In this document: piece after piece, positions 33,481 to 42,087 of the stretch | Layout of the letters: each line of letters starts with the position of its first letter | Numbering within the stretch: position 1 is the stretch's first letter | Origin: an uncultured Eubacteriales bacterium | GTDB taxonomy: Bacteria; Bacillota; Clostridia; UMGS1810 | Length of the DNA stretch: 45,750 nt | Assembly (NCBI GenBank): GCA_900555295.1 | Contig: USKN01000001.1 | Span: 1 to 45,750, forward strand | Reading direction: 5' to 3' | Notes under the pieces: model-generated | Told to the model about the DNA's origin: nothing | The model's database searches: none | The model's input: the letters and a program-made list of their open reading frames with translations, nothing else | Program-made: the position numbers and the translations under genes

Positions 33481-34230
33481 TTATAAATCAAAGAGGTTTT
33501 TTTCTATTTCAACAAAATCGCTTGTGTGAGGATATTCCGCCATATCGGGGTGATGGACAAATGCGTCTTTTGCGTTATCTTTGTTTAAAGAAATTGCAGC
33601 AAGCATACAGCCGCTTTACCGTATTTGTTTTATATTTTCGTCCGAAAAATCACCGGTATATACAAAACACTTTGACGGATAATCTTTTACCGATTTTAAA
33701 GCCTCTTTTGTATAATTTTGCTTTGTGTCTATAAATTTAGCATCGGGATCTATAGTAAGAATTAAGTTTACAGCTTCTGCACCCGCACCGTTGGTTGCAT
33801 ATACGGTACGTCCCCTCATACCTGTCTGCACAACCAAATTTGCTATTTGCTCGGCGTGCTTTATTCCCTCTTTTAAATCTATGTTAATACACATTCCTTT
33901 TTTATATGCAATATCAAGTGTTTCTTTAAGAGTTGGAACTCTGTTTTTGTTTGCATTATTTTTAAGCAAACTTATTTCTCTGATATCAGAGTAATCGGTA
34001 TTTGCAATTATATACGTCACTTCATTGCCGTCTTTATTGTAACCCCTTATATCCGCATCGTGGTTTACAATCAAAACACCGTCTTTTGTCATTCTTGCGT
34101 CCGTTTCTATCATATCGGCGCCCTTTTGTGCGGCAAGCTCATATGCCGCCAATGTGTTAGAATGAATACCGTCGGTTACAAAACCCTGATGTGCCGAGGT
34201 TATCCATGTTTTTTTGCGTCTAAACATCAT
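33481..34230 (-). pseudogene. Glycerophosphodiester phosphodiesterase with in-frame stop codon
   Basis: The ATG at 34230 (after AAGGAGA) opens a 204-codon frame with GDPD features: SAHQGF (HRG in most relatives), SNTLAAYELAAQKGADMIETDARMTKDG with the E-x-D metal pair, VNHDAD with the second His, and NIDLKEG. It stops at TAA (33616-33618) after NIKQIR. The same frame continues at once with SGCMLAAISLNKD and HHPDMAEYPHTSDFVEIEKN, ending at 33481. The stop therefore interrupts the last 45 or so codons. It is the last gene of the glycerol-phosphate operon and would release glycerol phosphate from deacylated lipids or teichoic acid. Whether the shortened protein works is unclear. Confidence 0.7.
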
Positions 34231-34236
34231 TAATAG

Positions 34237-35037
34237 TCAATCTCCTTTAGCAAGTTTTATTTTTAATTCTTGTATATTTTTAAATATAAAATCGGGATAA
34301 ATTTTATACTTGTCAATATCGGCTGTTGTTCCCTCGCCGCTGAGTACAAATATTGTGCCGATTTTTGCATTTACTCCGCAGGCAATATCCGTGTAGAGCC
34401 TGTCACCCACAATAGCGGTTTCACTATTTTTAAAGCCCGTCATTTTCATTGCAAGTTCTGCCATTGCAGGTTCGGGTTTGCCTATAAACTGCGGTGTTTT
34501 TCCCGTTGCCCTTTCAAGCATTTTACTTACCGAGCCGCAGTCGGGTGCATAACCGTAATATGTGGGGCATACCCAATCGGGATTTGTGGCAATATATGCA
34601 ATATCTCTGTTTAAAAGTTTGCACGCGTCCTCAAGTTTTTTGTACGTAAGCTCGGTATCATATCCCATACACAAACAGTCAATACCGTCCGAAATTTCAT
34701 CGGTGATATTAAGTCCCGACATTGCAAGCTGCTGTTTAAATGATTTTGTGCCCAAAGCATATATTTTTTTAAAATTATCTTTTTTTAGTTTTACAACTGT
34801 TGCGTCCGTTGATGTCAAAAAATCGCTCCCGGTTGCATCAATTCCCATTTTTGCAAGTTTTTCAATGTATTTATCCACGCTTTTTGATGAATTGTTCGTT
34901 AAAAAAATATACCTTCCGCCTATACTTTTTACGTATTTGAGAAAATCAACCGTTCCGTCAAACAAATCGTTATCGAGATATATTGTGCCGTCCATATCCA
35001 GCAAAAATAATTTAAAATTTTCTAATTTGTTCATCAT
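34237..35037 (-). CDS. HAD-IIA family phosphatase (NagD/AraL-like)
   Basis: The 266-residue protein has HAD motif I LLDMDGTIYLDN (Asp14, Asp16), motif II FLTNNSS, the IIA cap with ATNPDWVCPTYYGYAPDCG, motif III IGKPEPAM and motif IV IVGDRLYTDIACG. Family members dephosphorylate sugar phosphates, glycerol phosphate or pyridoxal phosphate. It lies next to an AraM-type glycerol-1-phosphate dehydrogenase; in Bacillus subtilis araL, of the same HAD type, is also adjacent to araM. The start used is one of two ATGs at 35037, after GAGG. A glycerol- or sugar-phosphate substrate is inferred from context. Confidence 0.85.
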   Translation of the reverse strand: MMNKLENFKLFLLDMDGTIYLDNDLFDGTVDFLKYVKSIGGRYIFLTNNSSKSVDKYIEKLAKMGIDATGSDFLTSTDATVVKLKKDNFKKIYALGTKSFKQQLAMSGLNITDEISDGIDCLCMGYDTELTYKKLEDACKLLNRDIAYIATNPDWVCPTYYGYAPDCGSVSKMLERATGKTPQFIGKPEPAMAELAMKMTGFKNSETAIVGDRLYTDIACGVNAKIGTIFVLSGEGTTADIDKYKIYPDFIFKNIQELKIKLAKGD

Positions 35038-35055
35038 TTGGTCTGCCTCACATTT

Positions 35056-36315
35056 TTAAAGACGGCAAAAAAGGCAATAGTAAAGCCAAAGCACCGAATA
35101 TCTGTCCTTTAAATCTTTGGCAAACCATTTTGCATTTTCAATTTTTTCTTTTCCGTACATTTTTTCAAAATTATTTATATCAAGCCCCACGCTTTCAAGG
35201 TATTTTTGAATTTCGTCAGCCTTTGGCGAATCGGACAGTATTTTGCGTATATTGTTCCACTTGCTTTTATACACTGTAATTTTATCCGATTTGTATACCC
35301 CCGCTTTATTTTGGAGCGCTATAACGCTGTCGGCGGCGATTGTGTAAACAGACTTAATTTTGCTCTCCCATTTTGTACGGTTAAACGGCTGTGCTTGCTT
35401 GGGAATATCAATTTTTAATATTTCTTCACGCATACGGCAAGTGCATAACGTTGAATATGCCACATCGGTACCGTGCATAAAATACGGTTCGTTGTTTAAA
35501 ATACCCACAATTTCAAAAAAGTGCGACATATGATGTTCACTTCCCGATGCCGGTCTGGAATTGCCGACATATGCCATAGCAATTCCCACACCCACAAGTG
35601 CCTCCATAAGTTTTTTTATTGCCTCGGGGTCACGTTTAACAAGCAAACTTCCGTCATTTTTAATACTGTCTGTCATTTGCATTGTTAAATTGTACACATA
35701 TTCACAAAAGTATTCGTTGTTTACTTCCGCCGCCAAACGCCAATCGTTAAGACACGACAGTTTGCCTATTATATCGCCGTACCCCGACTGAATCATTTCT
35801 ATCGGCGCATTTTTAAGCACATCCGTATCGGCTATTATAGCTTGCGGTACACGCGCGTCATACGTAACTTTCATATTACCCGTAATCATAGCCGCACCTG
35901 CCGACGCATACCCGTCCATTGACGGTGCGGTAGCCACTATAAAATACGGCAGATTTCTTTTAAAGCTTACGTATTTGCATAAATCCTGAATTACACCCGA
36001 ACCTACACCCAATACCAAATCATTTTTATCCGAAATTGCATTGTTAAGTCTTTCAATTGCGCTTTCGTCAGGTATTAATAAATCATCTTGAAAAATCAAA
36101 CTTGATGACAGTTTTTCTTTTAACCGTAACTGTACATCCTTTCCGCATACCTTGTACGTGTTTTTATCGGCTACAACAATAATGCTGTTATACTCCGATA
36201 CCAAATCATATATTTCGTTTATTGCCCCCTGTTTAATCACAACCTTTTTTATGTTACAGCTGTGTACCTTTCCACAATTACAATTTCGCCCTTTTAACAA
36301 TTTTGCAATGTTCAT
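35056..36315 (-). CDS. AraM-type sn-glycerol-1-phosphate dehydrogenase
   Basis: The 419-residue protein matches the AraM/EgsA family: VLGVGSGVIQDLCKYVSFK (NAD site), VATAPSMDGYASAGAAMI, GYGDIIGKLSCLNDWRLA (metal Asp), GSEHHMSHFFE and FMHGTDVAYST (metal His), ending in FAKDLKDRYSVLWL. The family interconverts dihydroxyacetone phosphate and sn-glycerol 1-phosphate, the enantiomer used in archaeal lipids and, in Bacillus, in heptaprenylglyceryl phosphate. The N-terminal CNCGKVHSC cluster is an extra found in many AraM proteins. AGGAGG precedes the ATG. Its place behind G3P-oxidising genes suggests a catabolic direction. Confidence 0.9.
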   Translation of the reverse strand: MNIAKLLKGRNCNCGKVHSCNIKKVVIKQGAINEIYDLVSEYNSIIVVADKNTYKVCGKDVQLRLKEKLSSSLIFQDDLLIPDESAIERLNNAISDKNDLVLGVGSGVIQDLCKYVSFKRNLPYFIVATAPSMDGYASAGAAMITGNMKVTYDARVPQAIIADTDVLKNAPIEMIQSGYGDIIGKLSCLNDWRLAAEVNNEYFCEYVYNLTMQMTDSIKNDGSLLVKRDPEAIKKLMEALVGVGIAMAYVGNSRPASGSEHHMSHFFEIVGILNNEPYFMHGTDVAYSTLCTCRMREEILKIDIPKQAQPFNRTKWESKIKSVYTIAADSVIALQNKAGVYKSDKITVYKSKWNNIRKILSDSPKADEIQKYLESVGLDINNFEKMYGKEKIENAKWFAKDLKDRYSVLWLYYCLFCRL

Positions 36316-36329
36316 AATATACCTCCTGT

Positions 36330-36671
36330 TTACGAATTTGACGCGGCAACAATATTGCTTCCAAACACATCCCTTGCAATAATATCGCCCGTTTTAACAG
36401 GTGTATTTAAAGTAATTTTGTTAATTATTTTCATACACTCAAATATTTTATCTTTCGGTATAGGCTTATCGGTTTTTACGGGAACGGGTACACCGCTTGC
36501 CGTTTTAACCGTTGACGTTACACATCTTACGGGATTGGTACATTCGTTTTTTGCATATTCCATACCTCTTCTGCAGGTATATCCCGAAATATTCAATATT
36601 TTTCCGCCGTCAAACTCAACGCTTATATTGCAGCCAAGAGGACAGCATATGCAAGTTAAACTTCTTTTCAT
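36330..36671 (-). CDS. DUF1667 iron-sulfur-type protein
   Basis: The 113-residue protein has an N-terminal cysteine cluster, LTCICCPLGCNISVEF, then GYTCRRGMEYAKNECTNPVR with further cysteines, as in DUF1667. The second half (VKTASGVPVPVKTDKPIPKD) is the conserved beta segment. In Firmicutes it is regularly encoded with glpA- and glpB-like oxidoreductases, and it may pass electrons in that complex, replacing the GlpC subunit. The start ATGA overlaps the stop of the upstream oxidoreductase, so the pair are coupled. The exact biochemical role is unproven. Confidence 0.85.
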   Translation of the reverse strand: MKRSLTCICCPLGCNISVEFDGGKILNISGYTCRRGMEYAKNECTNPVRCVTSTVKTASGVPVPVKTDKPIPKDKIFECMKIINKITLNTPVKTGDIIARDVFGSNIVAASNS

Positions 36672-37906
36672 ACAATCTCCTCCAATCCGAATGTAAGGTT
36701 TTTTGCGTCCTTAAACGTATCTGCCTTTAATGTAATGCTTTCCATTTCGCCCGGCGCAACCTTTAATTTCTTTTTTGAAAATATTTTTTCATTGCCGCTG
36801 TACACATTTATTTTTACGTTTTTGTACACGTCCGAAACTCTGAAATAAACCGTTATATCCTTTTTCTCGGTTATTGTTTGCGGTACCGTGTAACGAATTT
36901 TTCCGTCTGTTTCAACAGGTATTTCGCACCGATTACCGCAATTGCCGTTAATATATTCCGCCGCCGCTCTGCCGGCAATTTCCGCCTCCTCCGATACATA
37001 GTCAACCAAATCGTGAACGTGCAAAACATTTCCGCATGCAAAAATGCCCTGCTGCGATGTTTGCCTGTTTTGATCCACAACAGCACCGTTGGTAACTCGG
37101 CTTAATTTAATATCGGCGCTTTTGGAAAGCTCATTTTCAGGTATTAAACCTACCGACAAAAGAAGTGTATCGCAAGGTATATACTCAAAGGTAGCGGGTA
37201 TCGGCTTGCGGTTTTTGTCAACCTCGGCAATCGTTACACCTTCAACTCTTCTGTTCCCGTGAATTTTTACAACTGTATGGCTTAATTTAAGCGGTATGTT
37301 AAAATCGTTAAGACACTGTTCAATATTTCTTGCCAAACCGCCCGAATACGGCATAAGTTCACATACGGCATAAACTTTGGCACCCTCCAATGTCATACGT
37401 CGCGCCATAATAAGACCTATATCGCCCGAACCCAAAATAACAACTTCTTTGCCCGGCATAAACCCTTTCATATTAACAAGCTTTTGTGCGGTACCGGCAC
37501 TGTATATGCCTGCGGGACGGCTGCCTGCAATGTTTAATGCGCCCTTTGAACGCTCACGGCAGCCCATTGCAAGAATAATTGCTTTTGCCTTTACGGTAAA
37601 AACTCCGTCCGCCTCGTTTGTTGCCGTAACAACCTTGTTGCCGTCTATATCTATAACCATAGTATTAAGCTTAAACGGGATATTGTATTCTTCAACTTTT
37701 TTACGGTATCTTTCGGCATATTCGGGACCTGTAAGTTCTTCGCCGAATTTATGAAGTCCAAATCCGTTATGTATGCATTGCTGTAAAATTCCGCCCAAAT
37801 GCTCGTCGCGTTCCAAAATTAATATATCTTTTATTCCGCTCTCATATGCCGCAACCGCCGCACTCATTCCGGCGGGGCCGCCGCCTATAATAACCAAATC
37901 CGTCAT
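36668..37906 (-). CDS. FAD/NAD(P)-dependent oxidoreductase of the glycerol-3-phosphate locus (GlpB-position)
   Basis: The 412-residue protein has two Rossmann motifs: LVIIGGGPAGMSAAVAA at the start for FAD and VVILGSGDIGLIMARRM at about 155-171 for NAD(P)H. The C-terminal FAD part shows GIFACGNVLHVHDLVDYV. A further C-terminal 90 residues form a beta-rich extension. It fits the thioredoxin-reductase-like partner found between GlpA-like and DUF1667 proteins in Firmicutes, which probably transfers electrons from the dehydrogenase to NAD. It starts directly after the upstream stop (TAAATG) and overlaps the next gene by four bases. Confidence 0.85.
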   Translation of the reverse strand: MTDLVIIGGGPAGMSAAVAAYESGIKDILILERDEHLGGILQQCIHNGFGLHKFGEELTGPEYAERYRKKVEEYNIPFKLNTMVIDIDGNKVVTATNEADGVFTVKAKAIILAMGCRERSKGALNIAGSRPAGIYSAGTAQKLVNMKGFMPGKEVVILGSGDIGLIMARRMTLEGAKVYAVCELMPYSGGLARNIEQCLNDFNIPLKLSHTVVKIHGNRRVEGVTIAEVDKNRKPIPATFEYIPCDTLLLSVGLIPENELSKSADIKLSRVTNGAVVDQNRQTSQQGIFACGNVLHVHDLVDYVSEEAEIAGRAAAEYINGNCGNRCEIPVETDGKIRYTVPQTITEKKDITVYFRVSDVYKNVKINVYSGNEKIFSKKKLKVAPGEMESITLKADTFKDAKNLTFGLEEIV

Positions 37907-39340
37907 TTAAAAATCCTCCTTTGTATTGCCCGTTACAATTGGCGAATTATTACCGCACTTTGTAACACTTGCAAACGGTATATTAAGCTCCCGCGATAAT
38001 ATTTCGCATACATACGGCAGGCAAAAACCGCCCTGACACCGTCCCATTCCCGAACGGGTTCTGCGCTTTATACCGTCAACGTCACGCGCACCGGGATTTG
38101 TTCGTATTGCGTAAATAATTTCTCCCTCCGTTACGCTCTCACACCTACACACTATTTTACCGTATGACGGGTCTTGTTTTATTATATTGTTTTTTTGCTC
38201 AACATCTGCGTCCTTAAAAAAATGATTTGGTTTGCGTATCGGGTTAAATTTTTCGTTTACGGTAAGTTTAAGACCGCAATCTTTTAAAATATACACAATT
38301 TCTTTGGCAATAGCGGGTGATGACGAAAGCCCCGGCGATTCTATTGCCGCCGCATTTACAAATCTTTCCGTGGGTGAATTAATTATAAAATCACCCGTAT
38401 CTCCCACAGCTCTCAAACCGCAAAAAGATGTAATTGTTTTATTGTACGGTACGTTTTTTACACTCTCGTTTGCACCTTTTATTATATCGAAAAAACCCTC
38501 GGCAGTGGTTTCGGTGTTTTGCTTGTCCTCCATATCAACCGCCGTTGGCCCCGTTAAAAGATTTCCGTCAACTGTAGGTGTTACAAGTATTCCTTTTCCC
38601 ATTTTTGTGGGTGCTTTAAATACGGTGTGATTTACATATGTACCGCACTCTTTATCAAGCAATATGTATTCGCCGCGCCGTGGATGTATTTTAAACGAAT
38701 TGTCGCCCGCAAACTCTGCAATTTTATCGGTATACACACCTGCCGCATTAACAATGTATTTTGCACGTACAGTTTCGCTTTTTGATATAATATTAAAAAA
38801 TCCGTCCTCTTTTTCAATGCCCGTAACTTCAAAATTCAGTTTTAAATCCGCGCCGTTATCCATTGCATTGCCGACCGCGGCAATGCACAACTCATACGGA
38901 CAAACAATTGCACCGCTCGGCGCATAAAGCGCGCATATTGCATTGTCGGATACATTGGGTTCAAGTTTTTTAAGCTCATCGCTGTCAATAATTTTTAAAC
39001 CCTTTACTCCGTTTTCTATACCCTGTTCGTAAAGAGCATAAATGCTTTTTTTGTCGTCATTGTTAAATGCCAAAACAACAGAACCGTTGTTTTTATATTT
39101 TACACCAAGTTCCGCGCAAATATCTTTCATCATTTCCGAACCGAGAACATTGTATTTTGCCTTTAACGTTCCCGGCTTTGCGTCAAAACCTGCGTGTACA
39201 ATTGCTGAATTGGCTTTGGTTGCACCCATCGCAACATCATTTTCTTTTTCAAGCACACAAACGCTTACATTGTATTTTGTAAGCTCTCTTGCCGTAACGG
39301 CGCCTATAATTCCGCCGCCTATAATGGCTACATCGTACAT
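37907..39340 (-). CDS. glpA: GlpA-like FAD-dependent glycerol-3-phosphate dehydrogenase with BFD-like [2Fe-2S] domain
   Basis: The 477-residue protein has an N-terminal DAO/FAD fold (YDVAIIGGGIIGAVTAREL, then MGATKANSAIVHAGFDAKPG and ITSFCGLRAVGDTGDF) and a C-terminal BFD-like domain with cysteines in VCRCESVTEGEI and GMGRCQGGFCLPYV. It should oxidise sn-glycerol 3-phosphate to dihydroxyacetone phosphate. AAGAGGTG precedes the ATG at 39340. It heads the leftward operon and diverges from a DeoR-family gene that probably controls it. Use of glpA rests on domain order and neighbours. Confidence 0.85.
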   Translation of the reverse strand: MYDVAIIGGGIIGAVTARELTKYNVSVCVLEKENDVAMGATKANSAIVHAGFDAKPGTLKAKYNVLGSEMMKDICAELGVKYKNNGSVVLAFNNDDKKSIYALYEQGIENGVKGLKIIDSDELKKLEPNVSDNAICALYAPSGAIVCPYELCIAAVGNAMDNGADLKLNFEVTGIEKEDGFFNIISKSETVRAKYIVNAAGVYTDKIAEFAGDNSFKIHPRRGEYILLDKECGTYVNHTVFKAPTKMGKGILVTPTVDGNLLTGPTAVDMEDKQNTETTAEGFFDIIKGANESVKNVPYNKTITSFCGLRAVGDTGDFIINSPTERFVNAAAIESPGLSSSPAIAKEIVYILKDCGLKLTVNEKFNPIRKPNHFFKDADVEQKNNIIKQDPSYGKIVCRCESVTEGEIIYAIRTNPGARDVDGIKRRTRSGMGRCQGGFCLPYVCEILSRELNIPFASVTKCGNNSPIVTGNTKEDF

Positions 39341-39374
39341 ATTTAATTACACCTCTTTACAAATTGTTAAATTT

Positions 39375-39404
39375 ATTATATAATAAATAAGCAATAAAAA
39401 TCAA
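39375..39404 (-). promoter_or_regulatory. Promoter of the glycerol-phosphate operon
   Basis: On the minus strand TTGATT (39404-39399) and a perfect TATAAT (39380-39375) are 18 bases apart, about 35 bp ahead of the glpA-like gene. Confidence 0.65.
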
Positions 39405-39438
39405 CAATGGCGAAAATAAAGAAAGTTTTTGCATATTT

Positions 39439-39455
39439 TTGCGATAAATGCGCAA
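39439..39455. promoter_or_regulatory. Candidate DeoR-family operator
   Basis: TTGCG-ATAAATG-CGCAA is a 5-bp inverted repeat in the shared regulatory region of the DeoR gene and the glpA operon; a further TTGCAT just upstream and ATGTGC downstream extend the pattern. It is a candidate by position only. Confidence 0.35.
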
Positions 39456-39478
39456 CAATGTGCAAAGGAGGGCTTTAA

Positions 39479-40243
39479 ATGTACGGAAACGAAAGAGAAA
39501 AAGAAATTTTAAATTTACTCCAAAAAAATAATTATGTAACGGTAGAGTACCTTTCGCAAAAAATACACATAAGCCCGTCAAGCATTAGGCGCGATTTAAA
39601 AAAGCTGGAGCTTGAGGGTCTTGTAACAAGAAGTTACGGCGGTGCGGAATTAAAATCATCGGTAAACAAAAAAATCCCCTTTTATTTAAGGAGTCATAAA
39701 AACACAAAAGAAAAAGCGTGTGTTGCACAATTGGCGGCAGGTATGGTAAAACAGGGCGATGTTGTATTTCTTGACGGTTCCACAAGCACATATTTTATGA
39801 TTGAATACTTAAAAAACAAAAAGGATATAACGGTTATTACAAACGGACTTGCAAGTATGAGTATTTGCGCCGAGTACAATATTAATTCATACTTAACGGG
39901 CGGAAAGCTTAACCCCGAAAACCGAGCTTGTTTTGTGGGAACACATACCGAACAAATGATTATATCGTATCACGCCGACATATGCTTTTTTTCGGTGCAG
40001 TCGCTTGCAAAGGATGGCAATTTGTACGATTGTTTTGAAAATGAAATTACACCGCGCAAACTTATGATAAAAAATGCCGAAAAAAAGGTGTTTTTGTGCG
40101 ACAGCAGCAAAATTAACCACTTTTCGGCATATAAGCTATGCAATATTCGGCAAATAGATTGTGTAATAAGTGATGCCGATATAGAAAAATACCTTGACGG
40201 TAATTATCCCGATACAGAATTTTTATCCCCCGTCATATCTTAA
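39479..40243 (+). CDS. DeoR/GlpR-type transcriptional regulator
   Basis: The 254-residue protein has the DeoR helix-turn-helix at about 18-50 (VTVEYLSQKIHISPSSIRRD, then the signature LKKLELEGLVTRSYGGAEL) and the C-terminal sugar-phosphate sensor (DVVFLDGSTSTYFMIEYL, TVITNGLAS, then VFLCDSSKINHFSAYKL). It is divergent from the glycerol-phosphate operon and is the likely repressor, with a phosphorylated glycerol or sugar as inducer. AAAGGAGG precedes the ATG. No target other than the adjacent operon can be read here. Confidence 0.9.
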   Translation: MYGNEREKEILNLLQKNNYVTVEYLSQKIHISPSSIRRDLKKLELEGLVTRSYGGAELKSSVNKKIPFYLRSHKNTKEKACVAQLAAGMVKQGDVVFLDGSTSTYFMIEYLKNKKDITVITNGLASMSICAEYNINSYLTGGKLNPENRACFVGTHTEQMIISYHADICFFSVQSLAKDGNLYDCFENEITPRKLMIKNAEKKVFLCDSSKINHFSAYKLCNIRQIDCVISDADIEKYLDGNYPDTEFLSPVIS

Positions 40244-40329
40244 AAATTTACAAACAATCACGCAAAGACGGGCTGTATTATGATAAAATAGAGAAAAATT
40301 AACAAAAGTTTAAAAAAAGCAAAAAAAAA

Positions 40330-40358
40330 CTTGATTTTTGCCCGAGTGTGTGGTACAA
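40330..40358 (+). promoter_or_regulatory. Sigma-A promoter of rpsT
   Basis: TTGATT at 40330-40335 and TACAAT at 40353-40358 are 17 bases apart, 45 bp ahead of rpsT. Confidence 0.65.
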
Positions 40359-40402
40359 TAAGTTTAAATTGACTAATTATGTATTTATTGGAGGTGAAAT
40401 TA

Positions 40403-40666
40403 ATGCCTAATATTAAATCTGCAAAAAAAAGAGTTAAGGTTATCAAAACAAAAACATTGAGAAACCAAATGATAAAATCAAATCTTAAAACTTGCATTAA
40501 AAAATTTGAAGAATGTGTTGCAAATTCAGACGCAGCTGCTGCAGCAGAAGCTTGCAAACTTGCATTTAAAAGAATTGACCAAGCAGTTGCAAAAGGTGTT
40601 ATACACAAAAACACAGCTGCAAGAAAAAAAGCTCAAATTGCTGTAAAGCTTAACAAAATTGCATAA
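40403..40666 (+). CDS. rpsT: 30S ribosomal protein S20
   Basis: The 87-residue protein starts at the ATG at 40403 after GGAGGTG; the longer frame from 40379 overlaps that site. It is a basic three-helix S20: MPNIKSAKKRVKV, NQMIKSNLKTCIKKF, an alanine-rich turn and HKNTAARKKAQIAVKLNKIA. It binds 16S rRNA early in 30S assembly. It is monocistronic, with its own promoter and terminator. Codons here are more uniform (GCA, AAA) than in neighbours, as expected of a highly expressed gene. Confidence 0.97.
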   Translation: MPNIKSAKKRVKVIKTKTLRNQMIKSNLKTCIKKFEECVANSDAAAAAEACKLAFKRIDQAVAKGVIHKNTAARKKAQIAVKLNKIA

Positions 40667-40701
40667 TTGAGCCGTTTTTAAATTGCTTATAACACAAAAT
40701 A

Positions 40702-40724
40702 CCGCCTTTAAAGGCGGCTTTTTT
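40702..40724 (+). terminator. Terminator of rpsT
   Basis: CCGCCTTTAAAGGCGG followed by CTTTTTTG is a compact intrinsic terminator 35 bp after the stop. The rest of the interval to 40870 is AT-rich and shows no convincing ORF. Confidence 0.88.
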
Positions 40725-40870
40725 GTTATAAGTGTGTTTTTGTGTTTTTACAAATACATTGCCATATAAAGCGGGAGGTTATCTGTTTTTTAACACAAAC
40801 CGCGTTTTTTGTCAATTATATTATATACACAAATCGCGATTTTTATAAAAAAACAAAAAAATAAAAAACA

Positions 40871-40914
40871 GGCAAGAGAAATTTAAACCTAAATTGCTTA
40901 AAATTTTTCTTGCC
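40871..40914 (-). terminator. Terminator of the second isomerase/Gfo-Idh operon
   Basis: GGCAAGAGAAATTT pairs with AAATTTTTCTTGCC over 14 positions with one mismatch; on the minus strand it is followed by TGTTTTTTATTTTTTT. It lies 12 bp after the last stop of the operon. Confidence 0.85.
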
Positions 40915-40926
40915 CGTTAATTAAAA

Positions 40927-42087
40927 TCAGTGTGTGCCCGTAACGTCTAAAGTAACGTTTGCGGTTGCATTTTTCTTAAATGTTGAATTTTTAATTTTGT
41001 CTTGAAGCATATTGTAGTAAAGGTCCTCATCAAGCTTATCGAGTTCAACCCAACTGTCCGTCCAGGCAGAAAGGTGAACCGCATTTGAAATTGTAAGACC
41101 GTTTATACCCTCTTTGCCCTCTGCTATAGGCTGTGCACCGTTTTCAATAACATCAACAATATTGTTGAGTATTCCAACGTGCTGTTCGTTTTTACCGTCT
41201 GTGGGAACCTCGCATTTCCATACTTCAGGATTGCCGAAACCACCTTTCCAAGTGCGGTTAAACTCGCGTTCGTCGCATCTGTTGCGCCAAAATGTAATTT
41301 TGTCGTCCTCTACAACTACTTTACCCATTGTACCCGATATTTCAAGACGGTTTGTTCCCGGTGTTTCACCCGTTGATGTAATAAACGACGCTGTCATGCC
41401 GTTTTCGTACTCCGCATATATTGTTACATCATCATCTACTTCTATATTGTAGTATTTTCCAAAACTTGCAAAACCTCTTAATCTTTTGGGCATTCCCACT
41501 ATCCACTGCCAAAGGTCAAGCTGGTGCGGGTCTTGATTTAAAAGCACTCCGCCGCCTTCGCCTGCCCACGAACTTCTCCACGAACTGCTGTCGTGATAGC
41601 TTTGCGGTCTGTACCAATTGGTGATTATCCATACCATACGTTTTAAATCGCCGAGTTCGCCGCTTTTAACCAAGTCACGCAATTTTCTGTATACACAGTT
41701 TGTACGCTGATTGTACATTATAAAAAACTTTTTATCGGATTTTTCGGCCGCCTCGTTCATCTCACGTACCTGTTTTGTGTAAACGCCCGCCGGTTTTTCG
41801 GTAAGCACGTGTAAATTGTGCTTAAAGCCCTCAATTGCAAGCGGTGAGTGCGAATAGTGCGGTGTGGCAATTATTACCAAATCAATTAAATCGGAGTGCT
41901 TGTAAAACTCGTCCGAATTATCAAAATACTGCACTTTGTCACTAAAACGCTCTTTTGCCCATTTAATTCTGTCGGGGTTTATATCGCATACAGCCGCAAG
42001 AGTCATATTTTTAACCAATCCGTCAAAAATATGATTTGCGTGCGCGCTTCCCATATTACCTATACCTATTATTCCTGCTCTTATCAT
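40927..42087 (-). CDS. Gfo/Idh/MocA family oxidoreductase
   Basis: The 386-residue protein has the nucleotide fold (IRAGIIGIGNMGSAHANHIF, then VIIATPHYSHSPLAIEGF), the TEKPAGVYTKQVREM catalytic-lysine motif and a C-terminal domain with SWAGEGGGVLLNQDPHQLDLW. It probably oxidises a sugar or cyclitol hydroxyl with NAD(P). Its ATG overlaps the stop of the other oxidoreductase (TAATG), so they are co-translated. The two are different enough to act on different substrates or steps. Confidence 0.88.
   Translation of the reverse strand: MIRAGIIGIGNMGSAHANHIFDGLVKNMTLAAVCDINPDRIKWAKERFSDKVQYFDNSDEFYKHSDLIDLVIIATPHYSHSPLAIEGFKHNLHVLTEKPAGVYTKQVREMNEAAEKSDKKFFIMYNQRTNCVYRKLRDLVKSGELGDLKRMVWIITNWYRPQSYHDSSSWRSSWAGEGGGVLLNQDPHQLDLWQWIVGMPKRLRGFASFGKYYNIEVDDDVTIYAEYENGMTASFITSTGETPGTNRLEISGTMGKVVVEDDKITFWRNRCDEREFNRTWKGGFGNPEVWKCEVPTDGKNEQHVGILNNIVDVIENGAQPIAEGKEGINGLTISNAVHLSAWTDSWVELDKLDEDLYYNMLQDKIKNSTFKKNATANVTLDVTGTH

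Noticed and set aside
40725..40870. Possible small RNA or promoter in the AT-rich gap after rpsT
   Set aside because: AATCGCGATT is a short palindrome and TATATTATA-like boxes occur, but the region is too AT-rich for these to stand out and no structured RNA is apparent.
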